The translations under genes were made by a program, and so were the position numbers. From the NCBI GenBank assembly GCA_023627715.1, contig JAMAHW010000081.1, positions 62,001-126,000 of the forward strand: a stretch of DNA of 64,000 nucleotides. Reading direction: 5' to 3'. The stretch's first letter is position 1. Every line of letters starts with the position of its first letter. Source of the DNA: Periconia sp. R9002 (lineage: Eukaryota > Ascomycota > Dothideomycetes > Pleosporales > Periconiaceae). A model generated the notes under the pieces. It worked only from the letters and a program-made list of their open reading frames with translations, ran no database searches and had not been told where the DNA came from. Below, piece by piece: positions 8,757-20,289 of this stretch.

Positions 8757-10476
8757 GATTCTCCTCTTACGAAAAAAAACAAAAATGTTGAACAGATGTG
8801 AAGAAATGGAAGTGGAATTTCAAGTCAAGCGATGCCGATTATCGTTGCGTGTGTGAGCCGCAAACCTAAATCCCCAGACGCACGCACGCAGCCTTTATAT
8901 ACAAATTAACCCACCTCCCCTCCCCCAACTCCCCTACCCTACCTACACCAAGAAATAAACACATGCGCGCGTCATCCAAACCCCAGCCTCGCATTGCGCG
9001 TCCATCCATACCTCCCCAAGCCCACAGCCATGGCAAATCTCTCCGTCTTTCGTTTCGCACAACAAACCTCCGCGCCAATCTTCATCCTCATTGGATACTC
9101 AACAAGACCCGGTACCTTGGACTAAACCGCCTTTGATGAGCACGACGACGAAACCTTGCCGTTTTCTTGGAACATGGAACGGAAAATGTTCTTCATCACC
9201 GACCGCGTTGAGGGTTCGTTCGTACAACGAACGTTAGGAGGTAATGTCAGCACCGTGTGCCAAGGGAAATAGTATCTAGGGCTTTTTTCTTGGGGGCCGT
9301 GGGTGAGGGATTGATTGTGTAAGAATGTAATATTTTAAGATGCTGGGCGGAGCGCGGCCGGAGAAGAGAGGGATCTTACAACTCCGTTGTTTAAGTGTCA
9401 AATGTTTTTTTTTTCTTGTGCCGTTCGCTACGAAGCGTACATGCGATTTTTTGGGGGGAGGGTAACGAGTACTACGGCACCTAAATACATACATATGTTA
9501 GAAACGCTGGATTTTGCGTAAAGCTTTTCATCTATCTATCTATCTATCTATCCATTTAATCCATTGTGTTTGCATAGTACCCATCCGAAAAAAACACATC
9601 TACCCCACAACCGCAACACCAAAAACATACCACCACCACATACATCCCCTCGGAACCCTTTCCGCACTCCCACCCATGTACCTTACCAACAATTCCCCCG
9701 AACCCGCCTCACCCTCATCATTTGCTTTATCAGATAATCAGAATCAACATCAGAACCAAACACGCAGATCCCACCTCCGGACCCGCTAAGCCTCGGCCGT
9801 CCGTCCGGCTCCGACAAAACCGCTCCGATTCCTCCTAACAAATATCCCATGTGCGCGCACACATGATTTTTTTTTTCGCCCGCGTACAACAACGAACAGT
9901 AATGAAACAAACGATGACATTTCGGTCTAAAGAAAAGAATGAGAAAAGGGGGCGCGAGTGTGGTGGTGGTCGTGGTCGGTGACATTCGCGCGAATAAACA
10001 GCTTTCCTCCTCCTTTTTTCGTCTTCTCTCGTAAGGGGGGAGAGAAAGATAATCAATTTCTCTCCCTGTTTCTAACTTGACTGAAAACATATACATACCT
10101 ACATAAACATAGCAAAATCTACCAGTATGCATATCTCTGACCGAGAACGTTTTGGTGATATTCGAACATTGGTAATTCGACCCTTGCGATGGATGATGCG
10201 ATGTACGTCTTCATATGTACACATATAAGATGTAAACAATAAAGAACAAGAAGAGAACAGAGAGAGAAAAAGGGGGGCGGGTACAAAAAAAAGTTAAATT
10301 ACCTAGATACTATGCTTTACTACAATGTAAACATAAACTCGGAGAAGAAAAAAACAGGCAAAAAAGAAAAGAGAGGAAAAAAAAACAACTCCATCTCCAA
10401 GACGAATTTTTTCGCACGGACAAAGCTCAATAATGTCCATCCCACCTACGGTGGAAATCAACACTCCTTTTCCACC
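8757..10476. other. Intergenic between Kelch and AlkB-fusion genes
   Basis: This holds the leader of the Kelch gene and the 3' flank of the AlkB-fusion gene. Both strands have only low-complexity frames. A CTAT tetranucleotide run sits at about 9531-9552, and homopolymer runs of A or T are common. No RNA gene or conserved coding segment is seen. Confidence 0.5.
9531..9552. repeat. (CTAT)n microsatellite
   Basis: About five tandem CTAT units lie in the intergenic region 3' of the AlkB-fusion gene. Confidence 0.85.
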
Positions 10477-13400
10477 CTACAAAGCCTCATCCGTCTCGAT
10501 AGTCTCGACGAACGGCGCCTTCCCTTTCCCCTTGGGTTCCATCGACTGCGGCAGGTAGACACCGCCACCATCCGGCGTCGACGCCTCCTTCTTGCGAATC
10601 TCGGGCAGCTCCTTCCTCAGCTCCCTCAGAAACTTCTTCTTGCGCCACAGGAGGCGATAGTACTCGGTGAGCGCGGGGAACCGCTCCTCGCTCCAGCCGT
10701 CCCAGTTGGCGACGGCGACGATCTCGTCGAGCACAGGCCACATGGCGCAGTCACCACACGAGAAGCGGCGACCGCCAATGTACGGTCCGGGATTGAGGGC
10801 GACGCGTTCTTCGAGGATCTCGAGGATGGAAGCGAAGTCGGCGGCGTAGGTCGGGACGGCGCGGTGGACCCAGAATTTGAGAAGCGTGGTGATGGTGATG
10901 ACAACCTCCGAAGCGGCGGCCGTGTTGGGATTCGAGCGCGGGTCCGTGTCGAGAGAGTAGTAGCGGTCGAGGTAGACGAGGATGGGTGCGTGGATGGAGA
11001 CTTCGGTGTGGCTGAGATCATTGTCGCGGATATGGACTTGTCGGTCTTTCTCAAAAGCGAGGGGCAGGTCAGGCGGCTCGCAGATCGTGTAAGGCACATT
11101 GGCCTCGGCAAAAAAGAAGCGGACAATATTGCTTTCGACAGTGTGCTGCGTCGGGAAGAGGATGGGGAGGTCTTTTGGTGGTGGAGCGTGGAGGTGGAGC
11201 ACATCAGAGCCGTTGCCGTACCATTTTTCCCAATCAAAATCGGAGTCGTGGTTCTCACGGCTAAAGGCGTGGATGAGTTGGCATGTCTCTTCTTCGTCGT
11301 TGTTGATCACGTCTTGTGCTTCGCGTTGGTCTTTAGATGTCGCGCCCTGGCCCCAAATAACGCTGCTCTGCGCGTCGATAAAAGTGCCAATGTGGCGGAA
11401 GGTGAGAGATATGCGGATCCCGGAGTGTGACGTCTCGGCCGGGCTGCGTTCGGAGGGAAGACGCTTGTCGGGCATGATGCCGTGCACCCATTTCTCGTTG
11501 GACCGCAGGCCGAGGACGAACATGGAGTTATGAGGCATGGCGACGCGTTGGGTTTCACGCTGATCCTTTGCCTCAGGTGCTGTTGCAGCAGTAGCAGTGT
11601 TAGTGACCGATGACTCTTCCTCCTTGCCGCTGGTCTTCGGAGACTTCTTCGTACGCAGACGCATGGTACGTTGGGCGCCGAAGCTCACGTTGACGATGGA
11701 CGAGCCTTTGACTATGTCGAGCGTTTTATCCGAATGTTCTGAGATGAAATCCTCGCCGGAGCGGTAGAGCTGAATGAGGACGTGATTCAGAGGGTGACCG
11801 ACTAGCCTCTCTGCCTGCTGCCGTATGGTGCGCACCTTTGGCGAAAAGTGAAGCAGCGGCAGCGTCTGGTCGGCTGGGTGCCGATATACAGGCATGGAGC
11901 CGTCTGCGCCAAACTCACCCTGACAGCAGACCAGTCGTGGCACCTCACCAGTCTGGTGCATCATCTTCTGCCACCGTACTTCATTGTAAAGTTGGATGAA
12001 GATTAGATCCTTGAGAGGCTTCGAACGGTCCGAGGGATGGTAAAGATCGGGCGGGAAGAAGTCGTAGAGGATACGTGAGTCGCCTTCGCCTATCGTGTCT
12101 CCTGGGCCCAGAGTCGGAAACGTGGCAAGGGACTGCAACTTGGAGCTTTTGGCTGGTTTCATCTTCTCCACCTTCTCAACGCTTTGGGCAGAAGCCGCTC
12201 GCGATGAAGATCCAGCGGCTTTTGTGGGTGAGGGCGTCGGCGGTGCGGGCTGTTCCTTTGATTCGGATCTTGATGATCTAGACAGCGCCATTCGCATGCG
12301 CGAGGTGGAGGATTTGTCTTTATGCTCGCCCCGCAGAACGGAGAGCACAGGTTGCGACGCGGAAGATTTGAGCGGACGATCCGCCTTGGTGGGGGTTTCG
12401 CGCAGCTTGTCGATACTGCCTGACTTCGAAATAGAGCTGGGTCGTAACTTGTCTATGGAGGATGTTTCTTTCGGTGATTTTACTGGAGTTTCCGGTGTCT
12501 TTTCCGTCGTCGAGTGACGCGGGCTGTTGCTGTGGTCACTTTTGACGTCACTTGCTTTCTTGCTGGAGCTCGGTTTGGATTTCTTGTCGTCTTCCTTTTT
12601 GGATTTGTCGGTCCGCGAGCGCATGCGGATCTTGGATTTTACAAGACTATTCTTGGCAGCAGCGGAACCTTTCTGGTCGGCGCTAGGCACCTTTGCGCCT
12701 TGCACGAGCTTCTCTACAAAACGTTCGTCGTCGTCTTGACCGTTGCCGTTGTTGCTGTCGTCGGGTCGTACCCTATTGTCGGCTGTGGCACCACCTTCAG
12801 TAGCCGAGTTGGGCGATGTGGGCTTATGCTGAAGCCCGTTTGAGGTGGTGTCTCGGAATGAGGGGGCCGGTGCATTGCGTGCAGAATCTGATAAGCGCAA
12901 CCTGTCTACCAAACCCTGCAATTTTTGCTCGTCTTTTGCAAGTGAAGTCCGGAGTTCTCCTTCTTCTTGTGCCTTGTACATTTCGTCCACCTCCCCCGCT
13001 TCTTCTTCTTCTTCTCCTTCTTCCTCCTCTTCTTTGGGGTTCAGCACCTCGTCGCTGCTGATGAGGTTTGCATCGAAGAATTCCTCCATACGACGCAGTG
13101 CAAGACGGTGCCGCGACCGCTTTCGGTAACCCAAGCAGTCCTCGACCACATTGATCCTGATGCCATGTCGCGCGGCATCGATGACGGTGGCAAGGATGGA
13201 GACGTTTGAGATGCAGCCGCATATGTATAATTCCGTAACGAGACGAGCGCGCAGAATCAATAACAGCGATGTTCCCTGAAAAGCCGAATAATGGGTTGTG
13301 GTCACAATGGTGTCCGTCTTCTCAATGTCCGACTTGATTTGGTCCGTCCAATCGGCGCCGGGTGTGTTGGGGAGGCAGGCTGGGCCGCCGGGGGAAGCCG

Positions 13401-13905
13401 CCTGGCGCAGGAACAACTCCTCGTCTTGATCGGGAGGGTGGGCGGCTGCAGCGCCGGCTTCGGTGGTGGTGACGTCCGCTTGGAGTTCGTCGCGCTGGGC
13501 GGTGCGCCTCCTCACTCGTTTGAGAAGGTCGAGCGCACGATTTTTGTGTTTTGCGGATCTTGACTGGATGGGCAAGGGTAGATCCTTCGGAAGATCGTCG
13601 TCTTCGTCCGTGCTGCTGTCTCCCCCATCGATCAAACCTTCGACCATCAAGGCCTCGGCCTCCCCCGCACTGGAGTCCTGAAAACGATCTGCTTCGTAGA
13701 GGGTCCTGGCCCAAATGACATTGGGGAACTGTTGGCGGAATTCTGGAACGAGGGTGCGGATGCGCTCTACGAATCCATGTCGAAGGTTGACGGGCAGTTT
13801 TCCATCGGGCTGGATAAAATCGTTTTGGAGTCCAAGAATGAGGAGGGCCTTGTGGGTTTGGAATTGGGGTTGGTTTTGGGCGACCAGTTCCAATAGCGAC
13901 AACAT
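10477..13905 (-). CDS. Isochorismatase-like / AlkB-type dioxygenase / GST-C fusion protein
   Basis: An intron-free gene of 1142 residues with three folds. Residues ~15-285 match the isochorismatase-like hydrolase fold (LILGLQNDF, HYSAFQGTSL, CGCISNVSILATVIDAARHG), but all three catalytic positions are changed: G25 for Asp, T203 for Lys, S236 for Cys. Residues ~290-605 are a charged Ser/Lys-rich linker, probably disordered. Residues ~610-845 are an AlkB-like 2-oxoglutarate/Fe(II) dioxygenase closest in appearance to ALKBH2/3: HSD at 724-726, distal His in KWVHGI (H808), and RISLTFR giving the 2-oxoglutarate Arg. The last ~250 residues resemble the all-helical glutathione S-transferase C-terminal domain (SCGDCAMWPVLDEI). 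The AlkB part should be active on alkylated nucleic acid; the outer domains may give binding or dimerisation. I chose ATG 13905, since the frame upstream begins with GTG. Confidence 0.85.
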   Translation of the reverse strand: MLSLLELVAQNQPQFQTHKALLILGLQNDFIQPDGKLPVNLRHGFVERIRTLVPEFRQQFPNVIWARTLYEADRFQDSSAGEAEALMVEGLIDGGDSSTDEDDDLPKDLPLPIQSRSAKHKNRALDLLKRVRRRTAQRDELQADVTTTEAGAAAAHPPDQDEELFLRQAASPGGPACLPNTPGADWTDQIKSDIEKTDTIVTTTHYSAFQGTSLLLILRARLVTELYICGCISNVSILATVIDAARHGIRINVVEDCLGYRKRSRHRLALRRMEEFFDANLISSDEVLNPKEEEEEGEEEEEAGEVDEMYKAQEEGELRTSLAKDEQKLQGLVDRLRLSDSARNAPAPSFRDTTSNGLQHKPTSPNSATEGGATADNRVRPDDSNNGNGQDDDERFVEKLVQGAKVPSADQKGSAAAKNSLVKSKIRMRSRTDKSKKEDDKKSKPSSSKKASDVKSDHSNSPRHSTTEKTPETPVKSPKETSSIDKLRPSSISKSGSIDKLRETPTKADRPLKSSASQPVLSVLRGEHKDKSSTSRMRMALSRSSRSESKEQPAPPTPSPTKAAGSSSRAASAQSVEKVEKMKPAKSSKLQSLATFPTLGPGDTIGEGDSRILYDFFPPDLYHPSDRSKPLKDLIFIQLYNEVRWQKMMHQTGEVPRLVCCQGEFGADGSMPVYRHPADQTLPLLHFSPKVRTIRQQAERLVGHPLNHVLIQLYRSGEDFISEHSDKTLDIVKGSSIVNVSFGAQRTMRLRTKKSPKTSGKEEESSVTNTATAATAPEAKDQRETQRVAMPHNSMFVLGLRSNEKWVHGIMPDKRLPSERSPAETSHSGIRISLTFRHIGTFIDAQSSVIWGQGATSKDQREAQDVINNDEEETCQLIHAFSRENHDSDFDWEKWYGNGSDVLHLHAPPPKDLPILFPTQHTVESNIVRFFFAEANVPYTICEPPDLPLAFEKDRQVHIRDNDLSHTEVSIHAPILVYLDRYYSLDTDPRSNPNTAAASEVVITITTLLKFWVHRAVPTYAADFASILEILEERVALNPGPYIGGRRFSCGDCAMWPVLDEIVAVANWDGWSEERFPALTEYYRLLWRKKKFLRELRKELPEIRKKEASTPDGGGVYLPQSMEPKGKGKAPFVETIETDEAL

Positions 13906-16900
13906 TTTCCCGTTTATTTTTTTCTTTCTTTCCACCTCTTGGATTCCGGGAGGATGAAATCAATAGAAACAATGCGGGGAAAAGAAAAGAATAGACAATT
14001 CAATATCCTCTCACAGAGAAGAAACAATTGGTAGAAAAAAGAACAAATAACAAGGTTGGGGGGTCAAACAACCAAGGTGCGAAACGAAGGGACGGGCAGG
14101 AGCAGGGGCATGCGCACAATCCAAGCAGAAATGGATGAATGCGCCGAAAGGACCTGGAAGGGCGGTGAGACGGGGTAGATGGGCGGCGGACAGCTGGGGC
14201 AGCGAGATGGTGGTGGGGACGGCGAGGGGAATAAAACAACATGAAGGCAAAACGACGCGGATAGAGGACAGAAGTTGGGATGGTCGAGTCGATGACGGAT
14301 GGGGAAGGATACGGGGCAGAATTGGAGATGTGGGTGGAGATGGATTTGGGGGTTGGAGATATGGAGGGGTGCATTACATGGCTGCAATGGCGTACATGAC
14401 TAGCTGCTTCATGACCAGAACAGACAAAGATTCGAGGCAAGAGAGAGACGGGGAGAGATGTGCGTAGAGAGTGGCAGATGGGGCGCAAAGGACCGGTCGT
14501 ACTGTAGATTGTGGATAGATTGTCGTGGATGGGGGTCAGGTCAAGGTTGGGTGGAAGGGAAAGCGGCCGCCTGTAGGGGAAGGAACCCTTCGGCTAGCCC
14601 GTTTAGCGCTTCGGCCCTACTCTTCCTTGTTCAGACGACATACCCTCGCACACCTACACAGTCACCCACCTACATCCACTTCAACAACAAAAAAAAAAAC
14701 CCCCACCAACTCTCGTCGGAACGAACCACTGATTCCAGATGCAGTACTAAGCATCGGGTCATTTTAATATCAACCTACAGGTCCCTGCCTGCCCATTCCC
14801 GTATAACCGCGCCGCCATGCCTCGCCCATGTCATGCACACTGCACATACATGTACGTACGCGCATACAAACAAGCCAACGATCAAACTCCAAACGACCAT
14901 TATACCCAGCTCTGTCATGTTATGCATCAGCAATCAGTCACGCTGCTATCCCTTTTGCGAATCATATCCGCCCACCCACCCGCTGCCAGTGCCAACATGC
15001 GCTCCAACGGCCGTTTTGGCGCTTACGCCGCACGCCTAAATCAACCTCATCGCTCTCCCCGGTCTGCCCGCAATATACGCACCATGCCTCGCCTCACTTA
15101 TTCGTCTGATCTTCCGGCTGCCCTCGCCACCCTTGGAGGTGTTCCCGTTAGTCGTGGCGCTCCTCGTAGTCTTCTTGGTGGCCAGCCACCTTGACCACTT
15201 TGCTCGCTCGTGAGTGGCCGCCTCCGCCTCCCGACGCACGCGGTTCGGAAAAGGTGGGTTTTTGTTGGGCCCGACCGTCTTCCGTATCACCATCATCTTC
15301 CTATTTGATACCACTCGGCTGCTCTTCTTCGTTTTCGTGCTTCATCGTCACTTGCCTCGGCCCAGGCAACGGTGCATTATCTTTGCTGCCTTCACGAGGT
15401 CTGCCGTCCCACGAGGATCGCCCTCACCGTCCCCGTCATCGTTCACGTCGTGCTCGTGCTCTGCCTTGATGTTCGTCTTGTCTGTCCCATTCTGCTGTTT
15501 CCGTTGGTTATCGAATGAGTTGCAATCTTGTTCTTGTTCGCTGCGCTGTTGATGGCACAATGAACGAGGGCGAGTTGTTTCCGATGCGTTCTTGCTGACC
15601 GGATAGCGTTCGAGCTCGCCCTCAAGACGGCTTCAGATGCGACTGTAGATCGCCACACTCTGTGCTATTGAGGATCAACACATTCTGATAGCGTCAGAAC
15701 ATACTCGAGAATTTCGGGAATGTGATCATGACGATGGTATATGTGTTCAGCTTCTGATCGGGATCCAGCACATGGCATCAAAATGGTCGTACATGAGTGC
15801 GTGGCAATGTAACTGCTCCTACAAAGAGTCACAGTAGCACATGTCATAGTCCGTCAAAACCCAACCGGCAGCGGCGCAAGACAAAAAGAAAGGGAGAAAA
15901 ATAAAGACTCGCCCATCGTACCGGACACGATCCCAGAATCCGGCAAAGCACTTGAGCTGGCCGTTCCTGCGCTTGGTGAAGTGTCATTTCCGTTGTCCTT
16001 CCTCGACCCTTCATTCGCAAAAGTCTCGTACCACGACGAAACACCGCTTCTCCTTCTTCTCATGTCGGTCCAAAATGCCACGTTCCCCATCCAAGGACTG
16101 GATTTCCACAGCAATCAATCACCTCAAGTATATCCCACATACCCAAAATCTCACTGTATCCACGTTATCCACTAAACAAAACAACAACCAAACCCATCGA
16201 CCTCGTCCTCTCTTTTTAAACCAAGACAAAGTAGTTGATAAACGAAACAAAAGAACCGCCACTCTCACTCCGACGTACACCTCCCCCCCTCCCCCAAAGG
16301 GAATCAGTCCTTTTATCTTACATCCTGGACAGACAATACTGGTAAGCAGATAATCAGTCCGACCCTCGCCACCTCCTTACTACTACCCCCCCTTCCCTCC
16401 ATCTCTCCCCCTCCCCCTCATCTTTCTCATCTTTCTTTTTCTTCTCTAGATAGATCGATAGACAGACGGCAACAAGGCGTGGAAAATCCGACGTTTCCCA
16501 TCCCCCCTTTCTCCGACGAGGTTTACCTCCGCACATCCTTGAGGTCCCTATATCTACCTAGTACCAAGTGCTGTTCAATTCTCGTCTTGGATACACACTT
16601 GGATACACAAGTAAGCGAAGTGGGGGCGATGTGTGTGTGTTCGTTGAGGTAAAAAGGACACATATCAAAGCGCAGTAGAGATATTGAATAGAAAAAAAAA
16701 AGAGATGTATAAACAGAAATAGGTAGGTAAAAAAAAAAAACAATGCTATATCTTGACTTTGGCGTTAGCGATTCTATAAAAAAAAATTTGGTGCAATATG
16801 TTACGGTGTGTGGGAAATATAGTATTTTATTTGGTTGTTTGTTTGTTTTACTGCAGAACGGGGCGGGACGCGAGACTTTTGAGAGCGAGAAACAAAGCCG

Positions 16901-17424
16901 GAAAAGGGGGGGGGGAGGGGAGAGACACCGTCCATCTGTCTGTTCTGTCCGTGTGTTTAAATCGCCCTCGCCTTTCGTCTCGCTCGCATCCAATACATGT
17001 AAGATCAATCCGATCCGATGCCGATCCGAGAGGTATGTAGGTGGGTTAGGTTTTGAATATTGCGACGTTATGGGATGTGTGTGTGTGAGGTTTGAAAAGT
17101 AGACATACGTTACATATGTAGGTATGACGGTATAGATGGGAATTGAATTCTGATGATTGATTCGAAAAGCAAAGACGTCTAAGAGACGTGAGACGTTTCC
17201 TTTTCCGCTGCAGTAAGTGCAAAGGACGAAGGAAGGATGAAGAAGTAGAGTGTATGTATGCAACAAGGAAAACGCCGTCGCTAATGCTTGTTGTATCTAC
17301 ATATCTATGTATGAGTGAGTTTGTTTCTCACGCTTAAAAAAAAAAAGCATAACCAAACAAACATGATGGAACAAAATCCAACACGACATCCATCCATGCA
17401 TCCTCACATTTATCAAAACAAACA
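13906..17424. other. Long intergenic region, unresolved
   Basis: 3.5 kb lie between the AlkB-fusion start and the rad4 stop. The part next to the AlkB gene (about 13.9-14.7 kb) is a purine/pyrimidine-skewed leader. Between about 15.1 and 16.1 kb the minus strand has several short frames that read like protein, for example one ending GHQEDYEERHD near 15160 and one ending LSECVDPQ at 15665, but I could not join them into a gene or recognise a domain. The remainder is low complexity (CT runs, GGGGGGG, TTTTTT). A copy of a dispersed repeat lies at 17256-17363. Confidence 0.4.
17256..17363. repeat. Dispersed ~110-base repeat, copy 1
   Basis: This copy begins GTATGCAACAAGGAAAACGC, passes through TGTATCTACATATCTATGTA, and ends with an A run then GCATAACCAAACAAACA. 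A clearly related copy in the same orientation lies at 62194-62304. It sits 62 bases past the stop codon of rad4, so it may belong to that gene's 3' untranslated region (read on the minus strand). Confidence 0.65.
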
Positions 17425-20289
17425 TCACCCTCTCCTCCGCCTACTCGCCCTCCCTCCAACCCCACCATCATCCTTACTATCCTTAACAACCCCCTTAGCA
17501 CCCTCCCCCTTCTTCTCCCTCTCCTTAACCCTTCCCCCCAAAGCCCTAATCATATTCTCCCTCGCCTGCTGCGCGCCAGGGGAATCCCAGCCTAATTCCT
17601 GACTCGCCTGGCTCGTCATGTTGAAAGTTGGTTCGGCAGGGTCTGATTTCCCGAGTCCTTTGTCGTTGTTCTCTTCTTGTTCGTGAACAACGTCGACGGC
17701 ATCTGTGTCGCCGCCGGTGGAGTTAGGTTTGAGGGATCCCTCGTCGGCGGTGGCGGTCGAGGCGTTGGAGCGTGCGGACTGCGCGCGGCCTAGGGGACGT
17801 CGCTTCCGTCGCGTCTTTTCGTCTGAGGTGTCGACTGGGGTTGAGGTTTTGCGGTTCGCGAGGAGTTTGGACATGAGGTCTGAGTAGTTTGTTTCTGCTG
17901 CTGCTGCTACGGAGGGATGTTGGACGATGTCTTCGGCTGGTGCGAGGGAAGGGGGTTCGGTTTCGGAGGAATCGGGGGAGGGTTGGTTTGGAGGTCGTGG
18001 CCGGCGGGGTGCTGGTGCGGGTTTGGTGGGTGCGGTTTTTGCTTCGGCGTGTGTGGTGGTGGATGGGGGGCGATGGGGGGAGTTCACGCTGGGGTTGATG
18101 TCTTGCAAGGGGAAGGAGTTTGCGCCATCGCCGACCGTGTGTAGGTCATGATTGGTGTTTTGGTCTGCGTGGTTAGTGTTCACGTTTGGGTTACTTGATG
18201 ATCCTGTGGTGGATGTTGGGGTTGGGGGTCCCGACACGGATAACTCTAACGCGCCTGGCTGTCGAGAACTACCATGAGCTTTTGATACTGCTTTTCCATT
18301 GCGGATCTTGATCTGCAGTTTAAGACTGTCTTCTTCTGATAGCTGCGCAGTGGGAACGTCGGGTAGAGATGCTCTAGATGTGGGCTTTGGTTTCGGCTTC
18401 TGTAGTTGAGGCTTCGCTGTAGTGAGCAAATATGTATCGTAGGGCTGCCTACGGCCACTGCGTATGCATTCCCACAGCCACGCTGCATGAACAGCGGGTA
18501 TGCCCTTCTCGATTGCAAAATTCAGTTTTTCAGGATTTGGGTTGCGAGTATTACAGATCATGGTTGTGATCTTCGAAGACAGGTAGTCGTCATAAGTGGC
18601 GCCTGCAGTCTGGTTAGATGAAGCATTTAGTCAACCGGAGCAAAGCGCATACCAAAAAGCGTCACAGCTTTTGTCACATGTAACAACTCGATCCCGGAAA
18701 ATCCGGTCAGATTGATAGTCAGATCATGAAATCCTGATACGTCAGCATTTTTTATCCACCTTTGTTCGTGACATTTCGTGATACGCACCAGTGATATTGA
18801 GTTTATTGAAAGGCCTGCATAGAACATTTTCTGCGGGATCGACTAAACGTTTTCCGTGGAGGCAGCGTTCGACCCACCAATTAGTGACTAACGATAGCTT
18901 TCCGGACCCTTCCGGCAGTACCATGAGGTCCAGTGGCGTATCATGAGGAACGACGAGGAAACCGTCGGTGATGTCATCCGAAGTGAAGTTATTGAGCTCT
19001 GATGATTGCCGCACGACGGCTGCGCCGTTTCCTTCGAGATGATCGCATAATATTTTTGTCTACTTCATAGTAAGTGGCAGATTCAGCATGGCGGATGTGC
19101 ACAGTTATGACTACCTTTTTTTGGTCAAATCCGTATGGGAATATCAGCCGGTTGGCAAAAATGCCGGTTTCGTCATCCACAAAGGGCCCGCGAGTATGAG
19201 ATGCAGGGTCTTCGGCTGGGTCCGCGTCAACATGCGTAATAAGGGCTTGCGCTGTTGTAGCTGCGCCCGCGGGCAGTAGCTCTGGCTTAGTGGTGATTGT
19301 CTCTGTCCAGTCATCCGATGCGGTCTTTTTCTGTTCCAGGCTCACAGCCGTGATCCCCGCCCATAGAGCGTCACTTTGACTGCCCAACCGCGCGCTCGCG
19401 GACCGCCTCAGTTTACGTCGCAAAGGGTTCAATGGATCGGGGTGGGATATCTCGCGGATGCGCTTGCCCAGGACCGGCGAAGCGTTTTGCCGACGCTCCC
19501 AAGCTCCTTTGCCGCGCTCCTCAATGGCCATTTTTGGGTTGTAAAGCTCCTCGTCCAGAACCATGCCACGCTCCACACTTTGTTGAAACCATTCCCATGT
19601 CACGACCTTCAGCCCCCAGGTGATGGCATGCTCATACTTCTTGCCGGCGGGTGAGGCAGCGATCAAGTGTGTGACGCTCTTGGTTAAATCACCGTGGTAT
19701 TCGCCGCCGTTTTTGGAGACGGTATCTTGGATGAATCTACGCTGTTCGGCTACTCCTGTCAATGAAACTGCCAAATCATGCATTGGGTACTAGACAGGGG
19801 ACGTACGGTCTTCGAACCCAGTCAGGCATATCTTCAGGCCGTAAAAGGTCGGCAGGCGATGCTGTTCTTCCAGGGCTGCCACATCCACGTCGCCCCCTTC
19901 CATCCAAACATTGCGCAACGCTTCCAGCCATTGTGGATCGAGGACTTTGACGTCATCGCGGGACTTTGCGACGTAGCGGTATTTTGCGCTGTTGATGTTT
20001 CCGACGACGAGATGTGTAACGTCCGAAGTAAGGTCGAGTTTTATAACGGCACCCATCTGTGCGCCAATGACTCCGAGCTCTGTCTGGGTACCCGTTAGCT
20101 GTGATTCGGAGCAGCCTGAGCACAGGAACGTACACGTTGTTCGGGCGACATGGAAGTGCAGCAGAGGATAGCCCCCGCCAAGGGCATCTGGCTGGTTCCT
20201 GCGATGGTGAGTTAGTTGTAAGCTGCTGCGGGAATGCATTTCCATTGCGCTGTGGTGTGCTTACCATATGCCCCATAGCCCGAATGCAT
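17425..20289 (-). CDS. rad4: BRCT-repeat checkpoint/replication protein, Rad4/Dpb11 (TopBP1) homologue
   Basis: Seven exons: 20265-20289, 20134-20198, 19807-20083, 19115-19755, 18789-19059, 18653-18733, 17425-18602, encoding 845 residues. The six introns are 50-66 bases, several with CTAAC or CTGAC branch sites, and every junction keeps frame. Four BRCT domains are seen: residues ~14-105 (MPLAGAILCCTS, DVTHLVVG), ~112-205 (GLKICLTGF, GGEYHGDLTKSVTHLIA, WEWFQQS), ~325-415 (NRLIFPYGF, NWWVERCL) and ~427-520 (LTINLTGFSG, AAWLWECI). The order and spacing match fission yeast Rad4/Cut5 and budding yeast Dpb11, scaffolds that bind phosphorylated Sld3/Rad9-type partners for origin firing and the DNA damage checkpoint. 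The C-terminal ~320 residues are low complexity and end in a basic cluster (RASRRRRG), a likely nuclear signal. An in-frame stop upstream supports ATG 20289. Confidence 0.9.

Noticed and set aside
10312..11430. 372-residue plus-strand open frame opposite the AlkB-fusion gene
   Set aside because: It is the antisense shadow of the minus-strand coding sequence, and its Glu/Val/Arg composition follows from that.
16523..17266. 247-residue minus-strand open frame in the 13.9-17.4 kb gap
   Set aside because: Composition is Thr/Ser/Phe/Tyr runs from low-complexity DNA, with no domain and no conserved feel; treated as chance.
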